A stretch of DNA of 64,000 nucleotides. Source: Vreelandella arcis (GTDB taxonomy: Bacteria > Pseudomonadota > Gammaproteobacteria > Pseudomonadales > Halomonadaceae). Shown here piece after piece: positions 26,778 to 36,668 of the stretch. Every line of letters starts with the position of its first letter. Within the stretch, counting starts at the first letter, position 1. The stretch spans positions 62,001 to 126,000 of the forward strand of contig NZ_FNII01000004.1 in NCBI RefSeq assembly GCF_900103865.1, read 5' to 3'. A program made the position numbers and the translations under genes. The notes beneath the pieces were generated by a model. It did no database searches. It was not told the origin of the DNA and saw nothing but the letters and a program-made list of their open reading frames with translations.

Positions 26778-27161
26778 TTATCGGCTCGCCAAGGGGTGGC
26801 TTCGCTCGCCACGCTGGAAGGCACGAACGTGCTGGTAAATATCAATAGCGTTGCGAATTGCCTGGGCCTCGTGAGGATCCGGGGTCACCATGGGCCCCTT
26901 TTCGCTTCCGTTAGCGCGCATCACCGCAGCCACCTCTTCGCGATAGCGTTCTAATAAATGCTCGAGGTTCATCCGCACGCTATGGACTTCCAGGCCGAAG
27001 GCATCTTTTTGCTCCCTGCGCCGCATCACCTCCAACGGATTTGTAGACTCTTCCATTATGCTCGCTAAGGTATTGTTAACCAGCTTTTCAGCCGTGTTGA
27101 GGTTGGGGATCACCTCGTGAACAATGTCATGTAACGATACGTCTGAAGCAGAATGTGGCAT
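26778..27161 (-). CDS. Hypothetical protein, about 127 residues
   Basis: Not recognised. A soluble, mostly helical protein with heptad-like character in the middle (about 10-80: VHEVIPNLNTAEKLVNNTLASIMEES and a later VRMNLEHLLERYREEVAAVM). No signal peptide or membrane segment. The ATG at 27161 is used; in-frame TTG codons up to 27179 would overlap the upstream gene's stop. It starts 12 bp past the DUF2835 gene end, so the two are probably one transcript. Codon use and GC look like the neighbours, which supports it being a real gene. Confidence 0.6.
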   Translation of the reverse strand: MPHSASDVSLHDIVHEVIPNLNTAEKLVNNTLASIMEESTNPLEVMRRREQKDAFGLEVHSVRMNLEHLLERYREEVAAVMRANGSEKGPMVTPDPHEAQAIRNAIDIYQHVRAFQRGERSHPLASR

Positions 27162-27172
27162 ATAATTTAGGC

Positions 27173-27400
27173 TCAACAAATAGCAAGCGAATGAATACTA
27201 ATAAATCGGCCTGTTTCAGAAAACTTTAGCCGGTAATATCCATAAACACCGTCGTGGGTCATCACCCGGCGCAATGCTTCCGCCGGGAACACCACCCTAC
27301 GTCCATCAAGGCTGTAGGTATACACTTGGGCAATACGCCCTTCATAGTGCGCTAAACACGCCTCGTAAGAGAGGTTAATCACCACGTCAATTGTTTGCAT
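27173..27400 (-). CDS. DUF2835 family small protein
   Basis: 75 residues. Matches the DUF2835 pattern seen in Pseudomonas and relatives: an N-terminal strand, YEGRIAQVYTYSLDGRRVVFPAEALRRVMTHDGVYGYYRLKFSETGRFI, with a TPR-less compact beta fold. No known function. ATG at 27400; the ribosome site is weak. It is divergent from the SprA-related gene with about 108 bp between starts. Confidence 0.8.
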   Translation of the reverse strand: MQTIDVVINLSYEACLAHYEGRIAQVYTYSLDGRRVVFPAEALRRVMTHDGVYGYYRLKFSETGRFISIHSLAIC

Positions 27401-27508
27401 CGCTTCATTCCCGCCTCTCTGCGGCCAGCATATCCAGCGTTTCCTTGCACGACCGGCTCACCTCACCGATACTTTAGATTCTTTCTTTGCTCGCATGGAT
27501 ATCTTGCC

Positions 27509-28141
27509 ATGACAATCGCCGTAGTGGGTGCTGCTTCTCTCTCTGCTTGGTCATCGCCCATATTTAACGCCGAGGCATCAAAGGTCACACCCTCGTCGCC
27601 TAACGCCGTCAACAATGCCGAGCAGGAAACCTCTGCCCGGGATAAGCCTCGTGACGAGGCCGCCGTTGGCCCGAAAAGCGCCGATGGCAAGCCACTCGAG
27701 CCTGAAGAAATTGAGCTGCTGGATCAACTCAAACAAACCGACCGCGCCGTCAGGCAACACGAGATGGCCCACCAGACCGCCGGGGGCGCCTATACGGGTG
27801 GAGCCCGCTACGATTTCGAAGTGGGCCCCGACGGGCAGCGCTACGCCGTTGCCGGTGAGGTTTCAATCGATTACGGCCCCGTGCCTAATGACCCAAGAGC
27901 CACTATCGAGAAAATGCAAACGGTGATCGCCGCCGCCCTGGCGCCCGCTGACCCCTCGCCCAAAGACTATCAAATCGCCGCCCAGGCCAGGCAATACCTG
28001 CTTGAAGCCAAACTCGAAGCCGCCATGCAAACCAGCGAAATGGAGCAAGCTCGGGCAGGCACTGAAAACGCGACACCGTCTAATGATGTTACCTCGGACA
28101 GAGCATCAGGTCTTAGCCCCAATGCGCCGAGTGCTGCATGA
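27509..28141 (+). CDS. SprA-related putative metalloprotease family protein
   Basis: 210 residues. After a leader with a weak hydrophobic patch comes a low-complexity Pro/Ala/Glu region (about 20-75). The conserved SprA-related core follows (about 80-175): EIELLDQLKQTDRAVRQHEMAHQTAGG, TGGARYDFEVGPDGQRYAVAGEVSIDYGPVPNDPRATIEKM. The HEMAH motif (HExxH) is the reason the family is called a putative metalloprotease; activity is unproven. Start is uncertain: ATG at 27509 is used because upstream sequence is not conserved; no strong ribosome site is visible. Confidence 0.8.
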   Translation: MTIAVVGAASLSAWSSPIFNAEASKVTPSSPNAVNNAEQETSARDKPRDEAAVGPKSADGKPLEPEEIELLDQLKQTDRAVRQHEMAHQTAGGAYTGGARYDFEVGPDGQRYAVAGEVSIDYGPVPNDPRATIEKMQTVIAAALAPADPSPKDYQIAAQARQYLLEAKLEAAMQTSEMEQARAGTENATPSNDVTSDRASGLSPNAPSAA

Positions 28142-28178
28142 TTTTCTAGTGTCTTGGGATAATCTCTTCTAGGCAAAA

Positions 28179-29981
28179 TTAGTGGGGCTTTCCCAGGGCC
28201 GTCCAATCAGCCCGTAGCGGCCATGCCACTAACCATTGCGGCAGTTCATCGGCGGGCATGGGTCGCGCAATCCCATACCCCTGAGCTAATTCACACCCCA
28301 GCTCGATCAGCGCTTGCGCGTGCGCCAGCGTTTCGACGCCTTCGGCAAGCATCGGTCGCTGAAAGCGGTTCGCCATATAAATAACGCTTTCGACGATGGC
28401 CATATCATCGGCGTCACTGAGCATATCGCGCACAAAACTTTGGTCGATTTTGATCAAGTCCACCGGCAACTGGCGCAAATGCGTTAGCGATGAAAACCCG
28501 GTACCAAAGTCATCAATCGCGAAATTAACGCCTAACGCTTGGCACTCGGCCATGGTGGTCAGCGCCGCTTGGATATCGTGCATTGCCGCGCTTTCCAATA
28601 CCTCAAGCTTGAGCATGGCCGGCGGCACGCTGGGATATTGCGCCAGTAGCTCTCCTAACCGCTGACTGAAGTTCCCCAGCAGCAAATGCGACGGGCTGAT
28701 ATTGACGTTGATAGGCAGCGCGATACCCGCTGCTTGCCACGTCACCAGCTGGCGCATCGCTTGTTCCAACACCCACTCGCCCAGGTCAACCTCTAGCGGT
28801 GTGGCGTCGATGGTCGGCAAAAATTGGCCCGGCGCCAGCAGCCCGAGATCGGGATGCTGCCAGCGAATCAACGCTTCAACACCCACCACCTGGCCGGTGC
28901 GCATATCCACCTGTGGTTGGTAGTGAAGCCGCAGTTCGTTGTTCGTCAACGCATCGACAAAGCGCTGGCGCTGCTCGTGGCGTACCTGCAGCAAGCGGTC
29001 ATGGTTAGGATCAAACAGGTGGAACGCATCACGGCCGCGCTGCTTTGCCCGGTACATCGCTTGGTTAGCGTGGCGCAGCAAACCATCGCCCTGGGCTGGG
29101 TCGTCGGGGTAAAACGTCACCCCCAAGCTAGCGGTGAGGTGAACCGTTTGCCCCTCAATGAAAAGCGGCCGCCGAATCGAGGAGAGCAGCTTTTCGAAGA
29201 AGGCCTCGTCCACGCCGTGGTGGAGCAGCAACACAAATTCGTCGCCGCCTACTCGAGCAAGCACGTCGTCGCCGAATAACAGATGGCTAATACGCTGCGC
29301 AAAGGTGGACAGTAGGATATCGCCCACGTTAGTGCCCAATCGATCGTTGACCGACTTGAAGAAATCAATATCCAGCGAACACACCGCCAACGGCATTTGC
29401 TTGCTTTCAGCGTGCTGCATGGACTCTTGAATGAGCTGGGTAAGCAGGTGGAGATTGGGCAAGCCCGTTAAGGCATCGAAGTAGACTTCCCGGTTAAGGT
29501 GCCGCGCGTGGGCAGGGATGGCAGACAAATCGGCCAACACAATCACATGATGGTCGACGATACCTTGAGCATCGCGCACGCGATTAATCGACATCATACC
29601 GGGATAAAACTGACCGTCGTGGCTGCAATAACTGACCTGGCTTTTGCTGCGATCCCGCAACTGCAGCTCTTCGCGCATCAGCCGCGTGGTTCGGCTATCG
29701 TCCAGCGGTAAGATACTGAACGACTCGGGCGTTTTTCCTTTCACCTCCGCCAGCGAACAACCGGTCAATTCGCTAAAGGCGGGATTAACATCGATCACAC
29801 AGTTGTCCGCGTCGGTAATGATAATCGCCTCGTTGGCATGCAAAAAAACCGCCTGAGCAGGTTCCCATGTTGACATAGAAGTGTACGAGACGTGGCGCAG
29901 ATCAGATCCGTTAGGGGTTAGCGATGAAGCGTGGGAATGAGGCAAAGACTGCGCCTTTGGCGTCGTAAAAGACTGGCTCAT
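28179..29981 (-). CDS. Cytosolic PAS-GGDEF-EAL protein
   Basis: 600 residues with no membrane span. PAS domain about 40-155 (HANEAIIITDADNCVIDVNPAFSELTG), GGDEF about 165-325 with an intact VGGDEF at 244-249 and DALTGLPN, and EAL about 335-585 with VEALIRW, IDDFGTGFSS and IKIDQSFVRDM. Both catalytic halves look complete, so it could be bifunctional, with the PAS setting the balance. The PAS ligand is not predictable. Convergent with the SprA-related gene. GGAG lies upstream of the ATG at 29981. Confidence 0.93.
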   Translation of the reverse strand: MSQSFTTPKAQSLPHSHASSLTPNGSDLRHVSYTSMSTWEPAQAVFLHANEAIIITDADNCVIDVNPAFSELTGCSLAEVKGKTPESFSILPLDDSRTTRLMREELQLRDRSKSQVSYCSHDGQFYPGMMSINRVRDAQGIVDHHVIVLADLSAIPAHARHLNREVYFDALTGLPNLHLLTQLIQESMQHAESKQMPLAVCSLDIDFFKSVNDRLGTNVGDILLSTFAQRISHLLFGDDVLARVGGDEFVLLLHHGVDEAFFEKLLSSIRRPLFIEGQTVHLTASLGVTFYPDDPAQGDGLLRHANQAMYRAKQRGRDAFHLFDPNHDRLLQVRHEQRQRFVDALTNNELRLHYQPQVDMRTGQVVGVEALIRWQHPDLGLLAPGQFLPTIDATPLEVDLGEWVLEQAMRQLVTWQAAGIALPINVNISPSHLLLGNFSQRLGELLAQYPSVPPAMLKLEVLESAAMHDIQAALTTMAECQALGVNFAIDDFGTGFSSLTHLRQLPVDLIKIDQSFVRDMLSDADDMAIVESVIYMANRFQRPMLAEGVETLAHAQALIELGCELAQGYGIARPMPADELPQWLVAWPLRADWTALGKPH

Positions 29982-30163
29982 ACGTCCCTGCTCTCCTCGT
30001 TTAAAATGTTGTTAATTAGATTGTTTAGCCGAGTTGATGCGCTCCACTGAACACACCTTAATCGCTACATTATCACTTTCTGTTAAACCCTGCGCGACCC
30101 GACAATCGTCGCGAATCAACGTACTACCAAAACCTAATACAGACTAACGACGCCCCAATAAGC

Positions 30164-30189
30164 AAAAAGGGCGCTTCACAGCGCCCTTT
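30164..30189 (-). terminator. Intrinsic terminator of the chemoreceptor gene
   Basis: On the minus strand AAAGGGCGC-TGTGAA-GCGCCCTTTTTG forms a 9-bp stem ending in five T. It begins 16 bp past the chemoreceptor stop. Confidence 0.9.
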
Positions 30190-30204
30190 CGAATAACTAT
30201 CAGC

Positions 30205-32139
30205 CTAAACGTTGGCTAACTGATAGGTGTCTCGTACCTGATAGCGGTTCATTCTGCTCGTCATATCATCGGCCTGCTCATCCAGGGAGCGACTCGCTGC
30301 CGCGACTTCTTCTACCAGAGAACCATTCTGCTGGGTGACATCCTCCAGTTGGGCCATGGCTCGATTAATTTCCTCAATCCCTGATGACTGCTCATCAGAG
30401 GCTGAGGCCATTTCATCCATTAAGCTGGCCATTTGCTCAACACGCTGGGCAATTCGCCCCAGGGTGTCATTGGTCGACGTGACCAAGGTTTCACCTTCGG
30501 CAATTCTACTCACATTATTATCGATCAATTGACGAATATGACTGGCTTCTTCTGCACTGCGACTGGCCAACTTTCGCACCTCATCGGCAACTACCGCAAA
30601 CCCACGCCCGTGTTCGCCCGCTCGCGCGGCTTCGACCGAGGCGTTAAGCGCCAACAGGTTAGTTTGGAAGGCGATGTTATCAATCGCAACCACGATGCTG
30701 GTTACCTGCTCATTCGCTTGTTGAATAAGCTGCATGGACTGTTGAGCTTGCGAGGCCACTTGGGTGGCATCCTTGGCCTGACCTGCCATCTCGACCGTCA
30801 TCTTTTGGGCCTGCTGTGCATTATCGGCACTCTGGCGTACCGTCGCGGTAATCTCCTCCATGCTCGACGCCGTTTGTACCAGCGAAGCTGACTGTTCCTC
30901 GGTTCGCTGAGCGAGGTCTTGGTTACCTTGGGCGATCTGGTTGCTGGCGACCGCCACCGACTGCGCATTGCGCTTAACATCGGCCACCAGCGCCTCAATC
31001 ACCTCTGACGAGTCATTAAATGCCAGGTAAAGCTGTGACAACTCATCACTACCAGGCACCGCCAAGCGCTGAGTTAAATCGTCACCACGTGTCGCGATGC
31101 TCGCCAACGCCTGGTTCAACGGCCGAATAATCGCACGTACCATCAGCACGGCAATGATAATAGACACCAGGCTTGCCAAAAACGCAACGACGACATACTG
31201 CCAAAGTGCTCGTTGGGCCGACTCGCGCAGCGCAACGGTCTCACTTACGATGGCGTCTGCGATACTATTCTCCAGAGCCTTCAGGCGGCCAATTTTGACC
31301 GTCTGCCACTCAAACCACTGCTCTGGATCCACGCCGTAGCCACCTTCATCGGCTTGGTTGATCACCAGTTCACGACGCTCCAGAAGGCGTTCAATGTCTG
31401 GCCCGCTTAAGGTCTGCTCGAGTTGTTCGCGGCGCTCATCGCCGGCCAAAACGCGAAAACCGTCCAAGAAAGCTTGTTCCTCACCGAGCAGCGATAAAAA
31501 TCGCTGCAGCATGGCGGGAGGCATGCCGTCTGCTGCAAACGCATTGGACAGCAGCGCACGCTCGATACCAGCCAAGTCTTTAGCTTCCAGCAACTGATAA
31601 TAGGCACTTAGCTGACGGGCAATTTCCCCCTCTTCGGTCAAGTGGGACAGAGTGCCCACAAAGGCCATTAGTTGACCGTTAATCCCCGTGTAGTGGCTCA
31701 GCGCCTCGCCCATCGCGACGTCAAGGTTTTCAACACGCTCGCGCACTGTTCCCTGGCGCTGCCACTGCTCGTCGAGCTCGTTGAGCTGTTGCTTCACGGT
31801 AGGGGTCAGCAACGCTTGATCCAGAGCGTCTCGCTGGGCGTGAAAAGCTTCGGCGGCGGCGTCTGTGTTGGGTCGCTGCTCGCTTAACCGCTTGCCGAAC
31901 GCTTCGCCTTTGCTGCCCAAAAAGCCCGCCGTCATGCCACGCTCAAGCTGCATTTGGTGAACGGCATCACCCGCCCGCTGGGCAAGCTCGGTCAGGGCAT
32001 GAAGGCGATCAAACTCCTGCAGTGCCGCCCGGCGTTCCATAATACCCTGCGTGGCGAACCAGGCCAGGGCGAGCAGTGGCAACAGCAACACGCAGGCAAA
32101 TTTAAAGCGCATCGGCATGCGGTTAACGATAGTTTTCAT
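30205..32139 (-). CDS. Methyl-accepting chemotaxis protein with periplasmic NIT domain
   Basis: 644 residues. N-terminal membrane span (about 12-30), a long helical periplasmic region (about 35-310) with the NIT signature [17 protein letters not shown] near 60-76, a second span (about 314-336), HAMP (about 336-390) and a cytoplasmic signalling domain (about 400-635). The hairpin tip [37 protein letters not shown] is fully canonical. NIT domains are known for nitrate/nitrite sensing, so a role in nitrate taxis is reasonable but not proven. A terminator follows. Upstream 241 bp up to the next gene shows no clear sigma-28 promoter. Confidence 0.94.
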   Translation of the reverse strand: MKTIVNRMPMRFKFACVLLLPLLALAWFATQGIMERRAALQEFDRLHALTELAQRAGDAVHQMQLERGMTAGFLGSKGEAFGKRLSEQRPNTDAAAEAFHAQRDALDQALLTPTVKQQLNELDEQWQRQGTVRERVENLDVAMGEALSHYTGINGQLMAFVGTLSHLTEEGEIARQLSAYYQLLEAKDLAGIERALLSNAFAADGMPPAMLQRFLSLLGEEQAFLDGFRVLAGDERREQLEQTLSGPDIERLLERRELVINQADEGGYGVDPEQWFEWQTVKIGRLKALENSIADAIVSETVALRESAQRALWQYVVVAFLASLVSIIIAVLMVRAIIRPLNQALASIATRGDDLTQRLAVPGSDELSQLYLAFNDSSEVIEALVADVKRNAQSVAVASNQIAQGNQDLAQRTEEQSASLVQTASSMEEITATVRQSADNAQQAQKMTVEMAGQAKDATQVASQAQQSMQLIQQANEQVTSIVVAIDNIAFQTNLLALNASVEAARAGEHGRGFAVVADEVRKLASRSAEEASHIRQLIDNNVSRIAEGETLVTSTNDTLGRIAQRVEQMASLMDEMASASDEQSSGIEEINRAMAQLEDVTQQNGSLVEEVAAASRSLDEQADDMTSRMNRYQVRDTYQLANV

Positions 32140-32360
32140 TGCTTGACCTCAAACGTATAGCGTTATCAGGGAGGTAAGCGGCGTACTCGTTATTGTAATT
32201 GCGTTGGTTTAACGCATGGAATTAAGTCTGCCGCATTAGGCCATGTAATTAAATAGACTGGGATTTAATGAGATTCACATGGCAAAACGTGGCGCAGTAT
32301 AGGGACGCCGGCCAAGGCGTTCATTGACCCAGATCATGAATTCAACTGAGAGGAAATAGG

Positions 32361-32387
32361 AAAAGAGCGCTAGTCTTCGCCTAGCGC
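32361..32387 (-). terminator. Terminator overlapping the end of the NlpC/P60 gene
   Basis: GCGCTAG-GCGAAGA-CTAGCGC on the minus strand is followed by TCTTTT. The left arm includes the gene's stop codon (TAG at 32381-32383). Confidence 0.75.
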
Positions 32388-32890
32388 GCCGGACTTGCTG
32401 CGCCTAAAAACCGCTGCTGCCAGTAATCGATATCCAGGGGAACGCTCACCACTTCACGGCCACGGCCGGGGGCGTGGATCATTTGCCCTTGCCCGCGATA
32501 AATGCCCACGTGGGTCGCCTTCTGGCGTGAGCCAAAAAACAGCAAGTCACCGGGGCGTGGGGCATCCACCGCTGGCAGTTGGCGAAACTGCTGATTCGCG
32601 GTGCGGGGAACCTTGATTCCCGCCGCCTGATAGACCATCTCGACCAGCCCAGAGCAGTCAAGGCCATCAGGGCTGTTACCGCCGAAGCGGTAGGGGGTGC
32701 CCAGCGACTGCTGAGCATGTGAGAGAATCAGCGCACGCTCCATCGACAGTCCCTGAGTGTCGTCCAGGCGCTCGTTCAGTGCCGTGTCGCGGGTGGCGCA
32801 GCCAGCGAGTAGCACGATTAACAGGCTGACCATCCACCAGCGACGGGGCACGGCTAACGAGCAGGGTAAATACAGGCGAACCAAGGGCAT
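32381..32890 (-). CDS. NlpC/P60 family peptidoglycan endopeptidase lipoprotein
   Basis: 169 residues. Signal peptide with lipobox LLAGC (Cys near residue 31), then an NlpC/P60 domain: Cys in LDCSGLVEMVYQ, His in ATHVGIYRGQG, and a third polar His in MIHAPGRG, the full catalytic triad of Spr/NlpC-type cell-wall hydrolases. PRPGDLLFFG is the usual family segment. The start at 32890 has GGAG nine bases upstream. An outer-membrane lipoprotein cleaving gamma-D-Glu-mDAP type bonds is expected. It lies 104 bp downstream of the phnCDEE transporter but is probably separate. Confidence 0.92.
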   Translation of the reverse strand: MPLVRLYLPCSLAVPRRWWMVSLLIVLLAGCATRDTALNERLDDTQGLSMERALILSHAQQSLGTPYRFGGNSPDGLDCSGLVEMVYQAAGIKVPRTANQQFRQLPAVDAPRPGDLLFFGSRQKATHVGIYRGQGQMIHAPGRGREVVSVPLDIDYWQQRFLGAASPAR

Positions 32891-32994
32891 GGGAAGCCGC
32901 TCCAAAAAGCGTACGTGCCTCCATAATGGCGTAAAGCACGCGCTGCCGCCAATGGGTAACGACCGATCCACTCAACGCCTCACTAGCGGCGATG

Positions 32995-33810
32995 TTAAAT
33001 AATAGCGTGACGCACGCGCGCGGAAATCCACTCCGAGACCAGCACGGTGGCAAAAATCATCAGGAAAATAACGCTGACCTGATCCCAGGCAAGGCTATTG
33101 ATTGAGGCATTCAACTGCAGACCAATACCGCCCGCACCGACCAAGCCTAATACCGTCGACTCGCGAATATTAATGTCCCAGCGATACACGCTAATCCCGG
33201 CAAACGCAGGCATCACCTGGGGCAACACGCCATAGTTCATCACTTGTAGGCGGCTCGCGCCGGTGGCGCTGATTGCCTCTACCGGCGTCGGGTGAATTTC
33301 TTCAATGGCCTCATAAAGCAGCTTGCCCACAAAGCCAATCGAGCGCAGGGCGATGGCAATAATCCCCGCCAGCACACCAGGGCCGAGGATCGTCACCAGC
33401 AGCATTGCCCAAATCAGCGAGTTGATGGAACGCGACGAGACAATCACCACCAGGGCGGCACTGCGAATCAGCGGATGCGGTGTGGTATTACGGGCGGCTA
33501 AAAAGGCCACCGGAAACGCCATCATTATGCCTAACGCGGTGCCCAAGGTGGCGATATTGATGGTGTCCCACATGGGCTTCCACAGCACATTGGCGTAACC
33601 CCACTCAGGCGGGGTCATGCGGCTGATCAGGTCGGCGCCCTGGCGACCGGCATCTTCGACAAACACCCACATGGTGTTGTCGGAAATCACTTTCCAACAG
33701 ACGAGAAATAAACTGACACCGGCTAGCCAAGCCAAAAACTGTAACCACTGAGCGCGCGTGGTGCGTTGACGCCAAATCGGCTGGCCCTGGGGGGTAGTTG
33801 AAACAGGCAT
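32995..33810 (-). CDS. phnE: Phosphonate-type ABC transporter permease (second PhnE)
   Basis: 271-residue permease of the PhnE family with about six spans. Diagnostic cytoplasmic loop EAISATGASRLQVMNYGVLPQVMPAF (about 185-210) and the RESTVLGLVGAGGIGLQL segment (about 220-240). The ATG at 33810 follows GGAGAA. Last of the four-gene phnD-phnC-phnE-phnE set, 16 bp after the other permease. Two PhnE-type permeases in tandem are common in transporters for phosphonates and phosphite; substrate specificity is set by PhnD. Confidence 0.92.
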   Translation of the reverse strand: MPVSTTPQGQPIWRQRTTRAQWLQFLAWLAGVSLFLVCWKVISDNTMWVFVEDAGRQGADLISRMTPPEWGYANVLWKPMWDTINIATLGTALGIMMAFPVAFLAARNTTPHPLIRSAALVVIVSSRSINSLIWAMLLVTILGPGVLAGIIAIALRSIGFVGKLLYEAIEEIHPTPVEAISATGASRLQVMNYGVLPQVMPAFAGISVYRWDINIRESTVLGLVGAGGIGLQLNASINSLAWDQVSVIFLMIFATVLVSEWISARVRHAII

Positions 33811-33826
33811 GTAAGTTCTCCAGGGG

Positions 33827-34660
33827 TTACTGAGTCCAGCGACGGACGTGGCTAGAGCTGTATTCACATAGCAGCACGATGGCGATGATGATCAGCAGGA
33901 TCGCCGCTGACGTATCGTATTCGTAGCGGCTCAGCGAGGTATTGAGCGTGGCCCCGATACCCCCTGCCCCGACAATGCCAATCACCGATGACTCACGGAA
34001 GTTGATATCCAGGCGGTACATAGAAAGCCCGATCAAGCGCGGCATGACTTGGGGTTGAATCGAGTAATTCATGATCTGCCACCAGCTCGCGCCGGTTGCA
34101 CGCACGGCTTCCACCTGACGCCAATCCAAGTCTTCTACATCCTCGGCTAGCAGCTTGGCCATAAAGCCTATCGTGGCAAACGCCAGGGTGATCATGCCCG
34201 CAAACGGTCCAAAGCCGAACATCACCACAAACAGGATCGCGATAATGATTTCTTGGAAGGTGCGTGACACAGCGATAATGGCACGGCAGAAAAAATAAAT
34301 CGGCAGGGGTGAAATATTGCGCGCCGCGCCTAACCCCACGGGAATCGCCAGTAACACACCGATCACCGTAGAGGTGAGCGTCATGGTTAAGCTTTCCAGC
34401 AACCCCGCGACGATATCGTCATAACGGCTAACAAAATCGGGCCTCATAAACGCGCCCAGAAAATTCACCGCCCGGCCTGCACCTTCGGTCACCCGCTGCC
34501 AATCAACCTCAACAGAGGCTAACGCCAAGATTAGATACACCACCGCGCCGATGGCCAGCCCCCAACGCAAGCGTGGACTTTCAATTAGCGGTAGCCGCCG
34601 CCACTGGCCGCGAAGCGCCGCTTGCTGGCGCGCTGTTTGGGCCTCAACCTGTTCACTCAT
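33827..34660 (-). CDS. phnE: Phosphonate-type ABC transporter permease (first PhnE)
   Basis: 277 residues, about six spans. The same family marks are present: [26 protein letters not shown] and [18 protein letters not shown]. Its start overlaps the phnC stop by 4 nt (ATGA), giving tight coupling. A sequence pair with the next permease, with which it likely forms a heterodimeric channel. Confidence 0.92.
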   Translation of the reverse strand: MSEQVEAQTARQQAALRGQWRRLPLIESPRLRWGLAIGAVVYLILALASVEVDWQRVTEGAGRAVNFLGAFMRPDFVSRYDDIVAGLLESLTMTLTSTVIGVLLAIPVGLGAARNISPLPIYFFCRAIIAVSRTFQEIIIAILFVVMFGFGPFAGMITLAFATIGFMAKLLAEDVEDLDWRQVEAVRATGASWWQIMNYSIQPQVMPRLIGLSMYRLDINFRESSVIGIVGAGGIGATLNTSLSRYEYDTSAAILLIIIAIVLLCEYSSSHVRRWTQ

Positions 34661-35502
34661 CGTGCGCTCCCTGCGGCCATGGTGGCTGTTTCACGCAAGT
34701 AAGAAGCGTTACTGGGCGTATCGTCGGACGCTTCGTCGTCCATTGGCTCGGGCGTGGTGTCCCAGTCCTCTTCACCATAAATCGTTGTGAGCATCTCCCC
34801 GGTGAGCTCGCCGGGGTGGCCGTCAAACACGATTTCACCCGCGCGCAGGCCGACAATACGATCGGCAAACTGTTGCGCCAGCGCGACATCGTGAATGTTA
34901 ATGATCGCACCAAGCTCGCGCTCGGCGCATAGCTCGCGAATCAAGCGCATGATTTGCCGGGAAGTCTTCGGATCCAGGCTAGCGGTCGGCTCATCTACCA
35001 GCAGCAATTTGGGGCTTTGCAATAATGCCCTAGCAATACCGACCCGTTGACGCTGTCCGCCAGACAAGGCATCGGCACGTTTATCGATGGCATGGGTAAG
35101 CCCGACCCGCTCCAGCAGCCGGAACGCTTCAACAACCGCCTCCTGGGGGTAACGGCGCAGAAAACTACGCCAAAAGCCCACGTAACCGAGCTGGCCGGAG
35201 AGTACGTTTTCCATCACGGTCAGACGGTCAACCAGCGCATACTCTTGGAAAATCATGCCCATAGAGCGGCGGGCGTGACGCAGTTTATGGCCGGATAGCT
35301 TGGTGAGTTCGGTGTCTTCCAGACGGATGCTGCCCTGCGTCGGCTCTACCAACCGGTTTACACAGCGAATCAGCGTGCTTTTGCCAGCCCCGGAGGGACC
35401 AATCAGCGCCATTACCTGGCCCTTGGGCAGCGTGAGTTCAATATCCGTCAGCGCCCGATCCCCGGTGGAGTAGCGCTTGCCTACACCGCTTAGTGTCAAC
35501 AT
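34657..35502 (-). CDS. phnC: Phosphonate-type ABC transporter ATP-binding protein PhnC
   Basis: 281 residues. Walker [22 protein letters not shown]-loop [24 protein letters not shown] (the [14 protein letters not shown] stretch is typical of PhnC), signature [15 protein letters not shown], Walker [13 protein letters not shown] and the H-loop [18 protein letters not shown]-terminal extension of about 40 acidic/Ser residues goes beyond the usual PhnC length. Separated from phnD by 77 bp that contain a strong hairpin. Confidence 0.94.
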   Translation of the reverse strand: MLTLSGVGKRYSTGDRALTDIELTLPKGQVMALIGPSGAGKSTLIRCVNRLVEPTQGSIRLEDTELTKLSGHKLRHARRSMGMIFQEYALVDRLTVMENVLSGQLGYVGFWRSFLRRYPQEAVVEAFRLLERVGLTHAIDKRADALSGGQRQRVGIARALLQSPKLLLVDEPTASLDPKTSRQIMRLIRELCAERELGAIINIHDVALAQQFADRIVGLRAGEIVFDGHPGELTGEMLTTIYGEEDWDTTPEPMDDEASDDTPSNASYLRETATMAAGSAR

Positions 35503-35521
35503 TTTCCTACCTCGTATACAT

Positions 35522-35556
35522 AACGAAACGGCCAGAAAGGGTAGCCTTCCTGGCCG
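35522..35556 (-). terminator. Attenuator-like hairpin between phnD and phnC
   Basis: On the minus strand CGGCCAGGAAGG pairs over 12 bp (one G-U) with CCTTTCTGGCCG around CTAC, then TTTCGTT. Transcription continues into phnC, so partial termination with excess PhnD is likely. Confidence 0.6.
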
Positions 35557-35579
35557 TGCAAAGCCTGCTGACTAAACGA

Positions 35580-36545
35580 TCAATCGCAGTCGTAGGTCAC
35601 GCCGTTGGCATCGGCGATAGTGCGAATCACTTCCCAGTTTTCCTGGTAGGTAATCGGAATAAACTGCGCTTCACCAGAGTTGGCGAACTCTTCCTCTAGC
35701 GCCGTGCCCTCCCAGTCGTAGCTGAAGAACGCATCCTGGATGTCTTCTGCCAGTTCCGGGTCAAGGTTGTGCGCTAACCCATAAGCGGTTGTCGGGAACG
35801 TTTGTGAGGTGTAAACCACCTCGTAGTCGCCCTCTTCCACGACGCCACGCGCCAGCATACGGCGGGCCACTGAGTTAGCGATGGCAGCCGCCTCGTAGTC
35901 TTCGTTGACCACCCCTAAAACGGAGTTGTCGTGAGAACCAGAAAAGGCTGTTTCAAAGTCTTCGCCTGCTTCCATGCCATACTCTGAACGCAACAATGCA
36001 GAGGGCGCGCGGAAGCCCGAATTAGAGGTCTCGGAGGTAAACGCCAACTGACTGCCTTCCAGGTCTTCAACGGACTCAATGCCGCTGCCTGGATAGGTAA
36101 TGATCTCCATTTCATAACCAAAGCTGCCGTCTTCGGCGGCCATCATGGCAAACGGGCGGAAGCCACCACAGTTGACCGCCACCGGTACGCCACCGGTGTT
36201 AAACCCGGCGACGTGAAGGCGACCTGCGCGCAATGCCTCCTGCTGGGCTGCGTTGGACTGAACCGGGAAGAACTGTACCTCTTTGCCGGTAGCGTCGCTT
36301 AGGTGATCAAGAAAGTCAGACCATACGTCAGCATAAACGGCGGGGTCTTCTACCGGTGTATAGGCAAACACCAGCGTGTCGGGGTCGACCCATTCAGATT
36401 CATCGCTGGGTACATCCGCCATCAAATCACCGTCGTTATCCACATAGCGATCTGACAGATCCGCAGAGGCATTGACTGCTACCAGCGCAAAGGCGCTAGC
36501 AACCGCGGCGCTAATGAGAGTTCGGGGAAGAGATAACGTCTGCAT
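35580..36545 (-). CDS. phnD: Phosphate/phosphite/phosphonate ABC transporter binding protein PhnD
   Basis: 321 residues with a signal peptide (about 1-28, VAVNASA). PhnD-family body: LVFAYTPVEDPAVYADVWSDFLDHL, VQSNAAQQEALRAGRLHVAGFNTGG (substrate loop), and the conserved FTSETSNSGFRAPSALL and FSGSHDNSVLGVVN segments. It captures an organophosphonate, phosphite or phosphate ester for the PhnCE transporter. First gene of the set; a Pho-box-like site lies 73 bp upstream. No C-P lyase or phosphite dehydrogenase is in the window; the only possible C-P cleavage genes are the TmpAB-like pair about 26 kb away. Confidence 0.93.
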   Translation of the reverse strand: MQTLSLPRTLISAAVASAFALVAVNASADLSDRYVDNDGDLMADVPSDESEWVDPDTLVFAYTPVEDPAVYADVWSDFLDHLSDATGKEVQFFPVQSNAAQQEALRAGRLHVAGFNTGGVPVAVNCGGFRPFAMMAAEDGSFGYEMEIITYPGSGIESVEDLEGSQLAFTSETSNSGFRAPSALLRSEYGMEAGEDFETAFSGSHDNSVLGVVNEDYEAAAIANSVARRMLARGVVEEGDYEVVYTSQTFPTTAYGLAHNLDPELAEDIQDAFFSYDWEGTALEEEFANSGEAQFIPITYQENWEVIRTIADANGVTYDCD

Positions 36546-36617
36546 GAATCACCTATCGTGTTGTTAAAAGACAGCGTCAATCCTGACGACGTCAGATGAC
36601 AACGGCGAGGCACTTAG

Positions 36618-36635
36618 ATGACCTATTGGTGACGT
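36618..36635 (-). promoter_or_regulatory. Candidate Pho box upstream of phnD
   Basis: Read on the minus strand, ACGTCACCAATAGGTCAT carries two GTCA cores exactly 11 nt apart around an AT-rich spacer. It matches the PhoB consensus CTGTCATAWAWCTGTCAY at about 12 of 18 positions by hand alignment. It is 73 bp upstream of the phnD start. Confidence 0.5.
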
Positions 36636-36668
36636 TTTAACGAACCTAAAATGTCATTTGTTTTACAG

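Noticed and set aside
32140-32360. Sigma-28 promoter for the chemoreceptor
   Set aside because: No TAAA-N15-GCCGATAA-like match could be found on the minus strand.
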